From Bordetella parapertussis (GTDB lineage: Bacteria; Bacteroidota; Bacteroidia; Chitinophagales; Chitinophagaceae): a stretch of 64,000 nt of DNA. The notes below the pieces were generated by a model that was not told the origin of the DNA, ran no database searches, and saw only the letters and a program-made list of their open reading frames with translations. The stretch lies in contig CALQJX020000010.1 of the NCBI GenBank assembly GCA_943331005.2, positions 1 to 64,000 on the forward strand. Reading direction: 5' to 3'. Below are positions 1 through 6,900 of this stretch, in pieces. Numbering within the stretch: the first letter of the stretch is position 1; every line of letters begins with the position of its first letter. Made by a program: the position numbers and the translations under genes.

Positions 1-566
1 ACCTACGCGCCAAACCCGCGCCAGAATACAATTAAGCAATTTTTTCACTTCATATCAGGCAGTTACAAACTGCCGTCTTGCGTGAGGCACGGGTAGGCAG
101 ACGCACCAACCTACGCGCCAAACCCGCGCCAGAAAACAATTAAGCAATTTTTCATTTTTAATCTGGCAGTTACAAACGGCCGTCTTGCGTGAGGCACGGG
201 TTGGCAGACGCACTAAAACTACGCGCCAAACCCGCGCCAGAATACAATTAAGCAATTTTTCATTTTTAATCTGGCAGTTACAAACTGCCGTCTTGCGTGA
301 GGCACGGGTAGGCAGACGCACCAACCTACGCGCCAAACTCGCGCCAGAAAACAATTAAGCAATATTTCATTTTTAATCTGGCAGTTACAAACTGCCGTCT
401 TGCGTGAGGCACGGGTTGGCAGACGCACTAAATCTACGCGCCAAAACCGCGCCAGAAAACAATTAAGCAATTTTTCATTTTTAATCTGGCAGTTACAAAC
501 TGCCGTCTTGCGTGAGGTACGGGTTGGCAGACGCACTAAAACCACGTGCCAAACCAGCGCCAGTGA
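1..566. repeat. 108-bp tandem repeat array
   Basis: Five full units and a partial sixth follow head to tail. The anchor ACGCGCCAAA recurs at 5, 113, 221, 328 and 436, with a diverged copy at 544, so the period is 107-108 bp. Each unit contains a small hairpin, GGCAG-TTACAAA-CTGCC (58-74 in the first unit), whose loop resembles the TTACAAAC core of the REP units around the RAYT gene at 51 kb. Units differ by a few substitutions and there are no unique spacers. The array probably extends beyond the left edge. A period divisible by three creates long but meaningless open frames. Confidence 0.93.
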
Positions 567-630
567 AATCTGTGATTCTGACACACTTCTACACTCCTTC
601 TCCCCTGCGCCAAACGGGGGGCTGATATAT

Positions 631-1251
631 CTATTTACTTTTTAGATTCTTGAGGTAGTTTGCTACATACTTGTTTTTCCCGGCAGGAGAGAGCTTGTCG
701 TAGTTTTCTGCACTGCCGTTTATGTTGAGGAAATCGTCAGGCTTGCGTGTAATGGGGGGCTGCTTTACTTTGAAGCCGGAGACAAAAACAGCATATGCGA
801 AGGTGGCGCCAAACCCTATCTGGTTCATAGTGCCCAGCAGATCTGTGGTTTGCCACTCTTGCATCACCTTGCCATTCTCTATCCTTCGTTGGAAGATGCC
901 GGTAACTACCAGGTCTTTTTCATTGGCAGGGGCACCCATAAATTTACCGGTGTTCACCACTTTTGATGTGAAGCGGATAGAACAGTGATCGCCCTCGGCA
1001 ATGATCTTTTCAAGGATCATGTTGAAGTCTGAAAACGAGGCGCGCATATCCTGCATAAAACCTATGTACTCATCTTTAGAGAAATGATACCCATCGCCGG
1101 TATAAGTGAATTGAGCATCGAGCAGCCCGTCGAGCTTTGCCCAGTTGCCCTGTAAAATAGCCTGCGAAACAGCCACAGCTGTTTTCGCGGTGTCTGAATT
1201 GGGGGTGTCGGCAAGTATCAGTTTTGCCGGTTGTTGACCTCTGTTGTTCAT
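631..1251 (-). CDS. SnoaL-like / ester cyclase family protein
   Basis: This 206-residue protein looks like the SnoaL/NTF2-like fold. An N-terminal helix pair with SQAILQGNWAKLDGLLD leads into the typical FTYTGDGYHFSKDEY and FMQDMRASFSDFN segments, then the strand with GIFQRRIENGKVMQEW. Family members act as polyketide cyclases, small hydrolases or unassigned cytoplasmic proteins, so the substrate is unknown. The C-terminal 60 residues (after about 145) extend beyond the single domain and have no recognised motif. No signal peptide is visible. It is divergent from the HxlR gene at 1366. On its own strand a -7 element TACTTTTG lies about 20 nt before the ATG, and the shared 114-bp spacer carries an inverted repeat. 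This arrangement suggests HxlR control (inference). Confidence 0.75.
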   Translation of the reverse strand: MNNRGQQPAKLILADTPNSDTAKTAVAVSQAILQGNWAKLDGLLDAQFTYTGDGYHFSKDEYIGFMQDMRASFSDFNMILEKIIAEGDHCSIRFTSKVVNTGKFMGAPANEKDLVVTGIFQRRIENGKVMQEWQTTDLLGTMNQIGFGATFAYAVFVSGFKVKQPPITRKPDDFLNINGSAENYDKLSPAGKNKYVANYLKNLKSK

Positions 1252-1300
1252 CCTTTTAAATTTTCATCAAAAGTACCGGGGTCAATTGCTTTTCAGCATG

Positions 1301-1338
1301 TACTTACCATAATGAAAGCACTTGCTTTTGGGTAAGTA
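1301..1338. promoter_or_regulatory. Inverted repeat, probable HxlR operator
   Basis: TACTTACC (1301-1308) and its exact complement GGTAAGTA (1331-1338) are separated by 22 bp in the spacer between divergent genes. The + strand -7 element TACCTTTG follows at 1354-1361, only 4 nt before the HxlR start codon. The location fits an operator controlling both genes. Binding is inferred from position only. Confidence 0.5.
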
Positions 1339-1365
1339 TGGCCCGGGCACACGTACCTTTGCAGC

Positions 1366-1701
1366 ATGAAAAGGTATAAGCTGAATGGGGCATTTTATTA
1401 TTGTCCGGTAGACCTCACCTTGCAGATAGTAGGCGGCCGGTGGAAGGGAATAGTGATCTGGAATCTGAGAGAGCGGGCATTGCGCTTCAGCGAACTGAAA
1501 AGAGCGCTTGTAGTGATCAACGATAAAATGTTGTCTCAGGTTTTAAAAGAACTGGAAGCGCAGGGTATTGTAAGCAGGATGGTATATGATGTGATTCCGC
1601 CCAAGGTGGAATATAGCCTGACGGAACAGGGGCAAATATTGCTGCCGATCATGCAGGCAATGAGCGACTATGGCAATAAATTTGAAGTGCAGGATCAGTA
1701 G
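1366..1701 (+). CDS. HxlR family transcriptional regulator
   Basis: This 111-residue winged-helix regulator has the HxlR signature: CPVDLTLQIVGGRWKGIVIW near the N-terminus with the conserved cysteine at about residue 13, then LRFSELKRAL, then the recognition-helix region with MLSQVLKELEAQGIVSR, and the wing PPKVEYSLTEQG. HxlR proteins usually sense electrophiles or redox stress through the N-terminal cysteine and regulate a neighbouring enzyme gene. Here the divergent neighbour is the SnoaL-like gene. The -7 element TACCTTTG ends 4 nt before the ATG, so the transcript is leaderless or nearly so. The length is normal for the family. Confidence 0.9.
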   Translation: MKRYKLNGAFYYCPVDLTLQIVGGRWKGIVIWNLRERALRFSELKRALVVINDKMLSQVLKELEAQGIVSRMVYDVIPPKVEYSLTEQGQILLPIMQAMSDYGNKFEVQDQ

Positions 1702-1787
1702 CTGTTTCTGCAGAGGGGTGCTGCTTGTGGTATAGTCCGGTATTGAAAATGCACTCTGATGAGGGTAGTAAAGTCCTGATTGAGCAC

Positions 1788-1857
1788 AATAATATTTGCA
1801 CACTATAATATGCATTTTGGCAAAAAAGCCTATTTTTGCATAAAATAATATGCATTT
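1788..1857 (+). promoter_or_regulatory. Promoter and repeated operator of the HipBA-type operon
   Basis: The AT-rich 70 bp before the XRE gene hold three similar blocks: AATAATATTTGCA (about 1788), TATAATATGCAT (about 1803) and AATAATATGCATTT (about 1844). A -7 element TATTTTTG sits at 1831-1838. Type II antitoxins commonly bind such repeats to autoregulate. The repeats are seen; the binding is inferred. Confidence 0.55.
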
Positions 1858-2121
1858 ATGTTTTCGAATGTGAACATTGCCGATGTGAAGATCCGGTTCG
1901 GAACACTGGTGAAAACATTGCGGAAGAAACAGGGCCTGACGCAGGAACAACTGGGCAATAAGCTGAACCTGTCGCGGATAACGATACAGAATCTGGAGAG
2001 TGGCAAAAATGCCACAATGGACACTATGCTTATAGTGATGCAATACCTGGATCTGTTGGCCAACTTTAATGATATGCTGCAGACAGAGATAACCAATAGT
2101 AGTTACCCATCATTGTACTAG
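1858..2121 (+). CDS. HipB-like XRE family antitoxin
   Basis: This 87-residue protein has a central helix-turn-helix of the XRE/Cro type: VKTLRKKQGLTQEQLGNKLN, then LSRITIQNLESGKNATMDTM. Length and domain match HipB-type antitoxins, which bind operator DNA and neutralise the HipA kinase. The stop codon is followed after 2 bp by the HipA start, so translation is probably coupled. The start is the ATG directly after the repeated ATGCATTT operator blocks; an ATG just 5' of them would lie inside the promoter. The short C-terminal tail NSSYPSLY could be the part that contacts the kinase (inference). Confidence 0.88.
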   Translation: MFSNVNIADVKIRFGTLVKTLRKKQGLTQEQLGNKLNLSRITIQNLESGKNATMDTMLIVMQYLDLLANFNDMLQTEITNSSYPSLY

Positions 2122-2123
2122 TT

Positions 2124-3386
2124 ATGGCTAAGAACGAACTGATAAGTATTTACTGCTTTGGGGAGGAAATAGGTAAGCTTGGGTATGACGAAAACAGGGC
2201 GACCTCTTTCTTCCAGTATCATCCGGATCTTTTGGGCAGCGGTCGGTACAGCAATCTGTTTCCTTTTGTAATAAGGCGTATGCCACAGGTGCAGGTGTTT
2301 GCAAAGTATACCTCCGATACGTTCCGTTCGCTGCCGCCTGCAATTGCCGATTCGCTGCCCGATGTTTTTGGTAACATGGTCTTCAGAACATGGATGGAGC
2401 AGACCGGCAGGCAATTGGGATCTATATCTGTACTGGAACAACTGGCCTATGTGGGCAGGCGTGGAATGGGTGCGCTGGAATATATGCCGGCAAAAGAGGT
2501 GAAGGGGACGGCAACCATAGACCTGAAAGAAATAACGGCAGTGGTGGAGCAGGTGCTGCAAAACAAGGGATCGGTAAGTGCCGGTAAAATGGATAGCATT
2601 TCGTTGCTGAACATTTTCAAGATAGGCACTTCTGCAGGCGGTGTGCGCCCCAAGATACTGGTAGCCGCAAACAATACCACAGGAGAGATAATACCCGGAG
2701 ATATGGTATATGATGCCGGGTACGAACATTACCTCATAAAACTGGGAATAGAAGAAGGCCTTACGTATAGCAGAGAGGTGGTGGAATATATATACTACCT
2801 TATGGCAACAGCTGCCGGTATAGATATGATGCCTGCTAAGCTGATAGAAGGCCGACATTTTGCCACACTGAGATTTGACAGACAGGACGGGGAAAAGAAA
2901 CATGTACTTACCGCAACAGGTATTGCCGGTCTGGACCATAAGGACGTTGCTGTATCGGGCTACGAAAAGCTGTTCGACCTATGTGTATCTCTGAAATTGC
3001 CGCATGCCGATATAGAACAACTATACAGGCGCATGGTGTTTAACAGGATGTTTGCCAATGAAGATGACCATCTGAAAAATCACTCTTTTATCTACAACAA
3101 AGAGCAGGACAACTGGCGCCTTTCTCCGGCATATGATATTACCTATTCGCTGAACCCTGAACTGAATTTTACCAGAACACAGCGCGCCTTGTCTGTAAAC
3201 GGCAAACGTACAGACATAACAACGGACGATATGCTGGCAGTTGCGGCAAAATACACGGTAAAGAACGCAACGGGAATAATAGAAGAGGTGAAAAAAGTAG
3301 CCGGTATGTGGCCCGAAACAGCAACAGCTTATGGCGTGCCGCCGCATATAATACAGTCAATAGAACGTAGTTTCAGAATAAATTGA
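2124..3386 (+). CDS. HipA-like serine/threonine kinase toxin
   Basis: This 420-residue protein is full length for HipA. Residues 1-110 form the HipA N-terminal subdomain (LGSGRYSNLFPF, then FGNMVFRTWM). The kinase core follows with the nucleotide loop GTSAGGVRPK (168-177), the catalytic loop NRMFANEDDHLKNHSF (307-322) and the metal-binding AYD near 336-338. E. coli HipA phosphorylates glutamyl-tRNA synthetase and induces dormancy; the target here is unknown. All key kinase residues seem present, so the toxin is probably active. It forms a two-gene operon with the upstream XRE antitoxin. A solo fragment of the 108-bp repeat lies about 50 bp downstream. Confidence 0.9.
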   Translation: MAKNELISIYCFGEEIGKLGYDENRATSFFQYHPDLLGSGRYSNLFPFVIRRMPQVQVFAKYTSDTFRSLPPAIADSLPDVFGNMVFRTWMEQTGRQLGSISVLEQLAYVGRRGMGALEYMPAKEVKGTATIDLKEITAVVEQVLQNKGSVSAGKMDSISLLNIFKIGTSAGGVRPKILVAANNTTGEIIPGDMVYDAGYEHYLIKLGIEEGLTYSREVVEYIYYLMATAAGIDMMPAKLIEGRHFATLRFDRQDGEKKHVLTATGIAGLDHKDVAVSGYEKLFDLCVSLKLPHADIEQLYRRMVFNRMFANEDDHLKNHSFIYNKEQDNWRLSPAYDITYSLNPELNFTRTQRALSVNGKRTDITTDDMLAVAAKYTVKNATGIIEEVKKVAGMWPETATAYGVPPHIIQSIERSFRIN

Positions 3387-3435
3387 TCAATCTGTGATTC
3401 GGAATTTTCTGCTGGCGGCGTGGTAATGCGTAGCC

Positions 3436-3487
3436 CTGCGTGTTTGCAGACACACTAAAACCTACGTGCCAAACCCGCGCCAGAATA
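3436..3487. repeat. Solo partial copy of the 108-bp repeat
   Basis: The sequence around CACACTAAAACCTACGTGCC and AAACCCGCGCCAGAATA matches one junction of the 1-566 array, resembling its last diverged unit most closely. It lies in the 224-bp gap between the HipA gene and the VWA gene. It lacks the GGCAGTTACAAACTGCC hairpin. Confidence 0.75.
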
Positions 3488-3610
3488 GTACCAATACAAC
3501 GACAATCAATACCTCCACCTATTGATAAACGTTATAGCCATATGCAATATAATAACTCCGTTATTCTGTAATAATCACAGACCTTTACCGGTAGCGATCA
3601 ACACTTTGCA

Positions 3611-4705
3611 ATGTCAGGATACAGATTTAAAATATTTAAGGCCGATCCTGCTTCCAGATTCGATGCGCTGTTCAAGATCTTCAAACAACTCATCACGCAT
3701 ACCAGCGGCGATGTGGAAGAGGCGCTGGACTGGCTGCGGGAACTGGATAAGGAATACGAACTTACCAACGAAGAATATACCATAGATGACTTTATAGCCG
3801 AACTGAAAAAGCGCGGCTACCTGAAGGACAAAACTGATGGCAGCGAGGGTATGGTGATAACTCCTAAAACAGAACAGGCCATACGCAACAATGCACTGGA
3901 ACTCATCTTCGGCAAGCTGAAGAGGGGAACCGGCGGCGACCACAAAACACGCTTCACCGGAAAGAACGGCGAAGAGACCGGCAGCGACCTGAGGGCTTTT
4001 GAATTTGGCGATGCACCACAGAGCATAGCCATGATAGAATCTATAAAGCAGGCGCAGATAAACAATGGTGCCGATGAACTGAAACTGACCGAGCAGGACT
4101 TGCTGGTGACGGAACAGGAATTCAAAACACAAACGGCGACGGTGCTGATGATAGACATAAGTCACAGCATGATACTCTATGGCGAAGACCGTATAACCCC
4201 TGCCAAGATGGTGGCTATGGCCATGGCCGAGATGATAAAACGGAACTATGCCAAGGACAGCATGGACATAATAGTGTTTGGCAATGATGCGTGGCCTATA
4301 GAGCTGAAAGACCTGCCGTATCTGCAGGTGGGCCCGTACCATACCAATACGGTGGCGGGTCTGGAGCTGGCCATGTCTATACTGCGCAAAAAGAAGGCGG
4401 CCAACAAGCAGATCTTTATGATAACAGATGGCAAGCCATCCTGCCTGAAGGAGAACGGACAATACTACATGAACAGCAATGGGCTGGACAGGCGCATAGT
4501 GAGCAAATGCCTGACACTGGCTGCTGCCTGCAAACGCAGCAAAATAAACATCACCACCTTTATGGTGGCCAACGACCGCTACCTGCAAAACTTTGTAGAT
4601 GAGTTTACGGAGGCCAATCAGGGCAAGGCCTACTTTACCGGACTGAAGGGGCTGGGCGAAATGATATTCAGAGACTATACCAACAACAAACGAAAGAAAA
4701 TATAA
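3611..4705 (+). CDS. VWA domain protein (chelatase BchD/CoxE-like)
   Basis: This 364-residue cytoplasmic protein has an N-terminal helical region (1-170) and a von Willebrand A domain from about 175. The MIDAS metal site is recognisable: D182-x-S184-x-S186 in IDISHSM, threonine in the HTNT stretch (244-247), and D273 in MITDGKPSC. No signal peptide or membrane segment is visible. Such proteins work with an AAA+ ATPase in MoxR/chelatase-type systems that remodel or insert metal into client complexes. The AAA+ partner follows after 2 bp. The start is the ATG after an AACACTTTGCA box similar to the -7 element. The client is unknown. Confidence 0.85.
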   Translation: MSGYRFKIFKADPASRFDALFKIFKQLITHTSGDVEEALDWLRELDKEYELTNEEYTIDDFIAELKKRGYLKDKTDGSEGMVITPKTEQAIRNNALELIFGKLKRGTGGDHKTRFTGKNGEETGSDLRAFEFGDAPQSIAMIESIKQAQINNGADELKLTEQDLLVTEQEFKTQTATVLMIDISHSMILYGEDRITPAKMVAMAMAEMIKRNYAKDSMDIIVFGNDAWPIELKDLPYLQVGPYHTNTVAGLELAMSILRKKKAANKQIFMITDGKPSCLKENGQYYMNSNGLDRRIVSKCLTLAAACKRSKINITTFMVANDRYLQNFVDEFTEANQGKAYFTGLKGLGEMIFRDYTNNKRKKI

Positions 4706-4707
4706 AC

Positions 4708-6186
4708 ATGCATATACCGGCTATAAAGACACTTGGCGAACTGAAAAAAACAGATTACCAATTCAAAAGCATAAAGGACGAACTACGTGATAATCTGATA
4801 AAAAGACTACAGGCAGAACAACCTGTTTTTGATGGTATATATGGCTATGAAGAAACGGTGATACCCGAGGTGGAAAGAGCCATTCTGAGCCGACACAATA
4901 TACTGTTCCTGGGATTGAGGGGACAGGCCAAAACAATGATGGCGCGCCAGCTGGTAAATCTGATGGATGAATACATACCGGTTGTGGCGGGCAGTCCGCT
5001 GAACGACGACCCGATGCAGCCCATATCGAAGTATGCAAAAGAACTGATAGCCGCTCATGGCGATGCTACCCCGGTAAGCTGGATTCACCGCAGCGAACGA
5101 TTTGCAGAAAAACTGGCTACGCCCGATGTGAGTGTGGCCGATCTGATAGGCGATCTGGACCCGATAAAGGCAGCCAATATGAAGTTGTCTTTCTCTGACC
5201 AGGAGGTGATACACTACGGAATGATACCCCGCAGCAACCGTTTTATATTTGTGATCAACGAACTGCCCGATCTGCAGGCGCGCCTGCAGGTAGCCCTCTT
5301 CAACATACTGCAGGAAGGAGATGTGCAGATACGTGGTTTTAACCTGCGTATACCGCTGGATATACAGTTTGTGTTTACTGCCAATCCGGAGGACTATACC
5401 AACAGGGGTAGCATAGTTACCCCGCTGAAAGACCGTATAGGATCGCAGATACTGACCCACTACCCGAGGTCGGTAGAACACTCTAAACAAATAACGCAGG
5501 ATCAGGCAAAACTGAATGCCCTGCAACAATCTATAGTGGTGCCGGACATACTGAAGACGCTGGTAGAACAGATAGCAGTAGAGGCCCGCAAAAGCGAATA
5601 CGTAGACCCCAAGAGCGGTGTGAGTGCCCGACTGACGATAAGTGCCTACGAGAGTATGGTAAGTGCCGCAGAGCTGCGTTTTCTGAAGCAAGGCAACAGC
5701 TACTCCTTTGCCCGTGTGGCAGACCTCTATGCAGCAGTGCCTGCTATAAACGGTAAGATAGAACTGGTGTATGAGGGAGAGCAGGAAGGACCGGCAATAG
5801 TGGCACAGAACCTCATCAGTCAGGCAATACGCAGCACATTCCTGCAGCTCTTCCCTGACCCTGCGAAGCTGAAAAAGAAAAAAGAAAGTTCGGAGTATTC
5901 TTCTATCATCAACTGGTTCTCTCAGGCCAATATTCTGGACCTTATGGACAGCGAAGACGATACGATCTTTACCTCTGAGCTGGCAGTAGTAGACGGACTG
6001 GAAGACCTCATCGGCAAGTATCACCCAGAGGTGAAAGGTGCCGACAAATATGTGCTGATGGAGTTTGCACTGCATGGCCTTGCAGAACACTCGCTGCTGA
6101 GCAAGAACAAAATGACACAGGGGGTGAGCTTCAAAGATCTCTTCAGCTCGCTGATGGAACCAAAGCCCGGTGCCGACAGGGACTAA
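4708..6186 (+). CDS. AAA+ ATPase, magnesium chelatase/MoxR-like, paired with VWA protein
   Basis: This 492-residue ATPase has a Walker A variant GLRGQAKT (69-76), a Walker B-like strand FIFVINELPDL (179-189), sensor region FTANPEDYTNRG (223-234) and the arginine-finger candidate in KDRIGS (241-246). The family is the chelatase BchI / MoxR clade, ring ATPases that act through a VWA partner. Walker B reads NE rather than the usual DE, which is seen in this clade but worth noting. A C-terminal helical domain (about 380-492) is acidic. It is co-transcribed with the VWA gene (2-bp gap) and ends before a strong bidirectional terminator. Confidence 0.85.
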   Translation: MHIPAIKTLGELKKTDYQFKSIKDELRDNLIKRLQAEQPVFDGIYGYEETVIPEVERAILSRHNILFLGLRGQAKTMMARQLVNLMDEYIPVVAGSPLNDDPMQPISKYAKELIAAHGDATPVSWIHRSERFAEKLATPDVSVADLIGDLDPIKAANMKLSFSDQEVIHYGMIPRSNRFIFVINELPDLQARLQVALFNILQEGDVQIRGFNLRIPLDIQFVFTANPEDYTNRGSIVTPLKDRIGSQILTHYPRSVEHSKQITQDQAKLNALQQSIVVPDILKTLVEQIAVEARKSEYVDPKSGVSARLTISAYESMVSAAELRFLKQGNSYSFARVADLYAAVPAINGKIELVYEGEQEGPAIVAQNLISQAIRSTFLQLFPDPAKLKKKKESSEYSSIINWFSQANILDLMDSEDDTIFTSELAVVDGLEDLIGKYHPEVKGADKYVLMEFALHGLAEHSLLSKNKMTQGVSFKDLFSSLMEPKPGADRD

Positions 6187-6213
6187 CCATATAACATGCC
6201 GCAAGACACCAAT

Positions 6214-6251
6214 AAAAAAGCCCGTACCAATAAGATGGTACGGGCTTTTTT
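6214..6251. terminator. Bidirectional intrinsic terminator
   Basis: An A-run, the stem GCCCGTACC / GGTACGGGC with loop AATAAGAT, and a T-run of six lie between two convergent genes. It can serve both strands. Confidence 0.92.
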
Positions 6252-6268
6252 GTGGTTAGTGTTGTTAT

Positions 6269-6874
6269 TTATTTCCTGAAGAGGATCTTGCAGCCTACAG
6301 ACTTTGTTTCTGTAACTGCTACTTCTTTGCCTGCCAGCAGCGCATCGGCAGCATCGGCTACGTAGTGGTGTTTCACGTTTTGCGGTTCGGCACCATTGTC
6401 GTCAATACCACCGTTATATTTCACTACCCATTTGCCATTCTCTTTCCACAGTACATAGGCGTGTGGTGTTTTCTGCGCTTCAAAATTGCGGGCCACTGTC
6501 TGCATATTGTCGTAGAGATAGGGGAAGTTGAATTTTTCGTTGCGTGCCTTGCTCACCATCTTCAGGTAGCCATCTTCTTCATAGATCAGCGTATCGGTAG
6601 CGCTGATGGCTATAAGCGGCATGCCCAGCGGCTTGTAGCGGTTATTGAGCTCATTGAGCCGGGGCGGATATAGCCTGGCAAACGGACAATGATTGCAGGT
6701 GAAGACAATGATAAAACCTTTGGCATCGGGGTAGTCTTTCAGCGATACATACTTACCATCTACATTCTGAAGACTGAAGTCGTTTACCACTCCGGTATTT
6801 ACCGGCGCAAATCCGGTTGTTGCTACTGCCATCAGCAGCAACAGCCATAGGTACCTTGTTATGCATTTTTTCAT
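6269..6874 (-). CDS. Secreted redoxin (thioredoxin-fold, AhpC/TSA-like)
   Basis: This 201-residue protein has an N-terminal signal peptide (YLWLLLLMAVATTGFA) followed by a redoxin domain. The domain shows NDFSLQNVDGKYVSLKDY, then the CxxC-type active site FTCNHCPFARLYPP (C60, C63), then KTPHAYVLW with the cis-proline position. It is probably a periplasmic thiol-disulfide protein or peroxiredoxin-like reductase. The multicopper oxidase gene lies 26 bp upstream on the same strand, so the two are probably co-transcribed and may act together on copper-site assembly or oxidative stress (inference). It ends before the shared terminator at 6214-6251. Confidence 0.85.
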   Translation of the reverse strand: MKKCITRYLWLLLLMAVATTGFAPVNTGVVNDFSLQNVDGKYVSLKDYPDAKGFIIVFTCNHCPFARLYPPRLNELNNRYKPLGMPLIAISATDTLIYEEDGYLKMVSKARNEKFNFPYLYDNMQTVARNFEAQKTPHAYVLWKENGKWVVKYNGGIDDNGAEPQNVKHHYVADAADALLAGKEVAVTETKSVGCKILFRK

Positions 6875-6900
6875 TGGTTTTCTTTTTGTCTTGATCTCGC

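Noticed and set aside
1..566. CRISPR array
   Set aside because: Units follow each other directly with no unique spacers, the period is too long and no cas genes are nearby.
55..645. Overlapping open frames in the tandem array, with Arg/Cys-rich repeats
   Set aside because: The 108-bp period is a multiple of three, so frames stay open by chance in several phases. No start signal or family match supports coding.
3611..6186. Known anti-phage defence system
   Set aside because: VWA and AAA+ pairs occur in many cellular roles, and no nuclease, restriction or other defence gene is next to this pair.
4807..6204. 465-residue antisense open frame
   Set aside because: It is the reverse of the AAA+ gene, which has complete motifs; the translated product has no recognisable fold.
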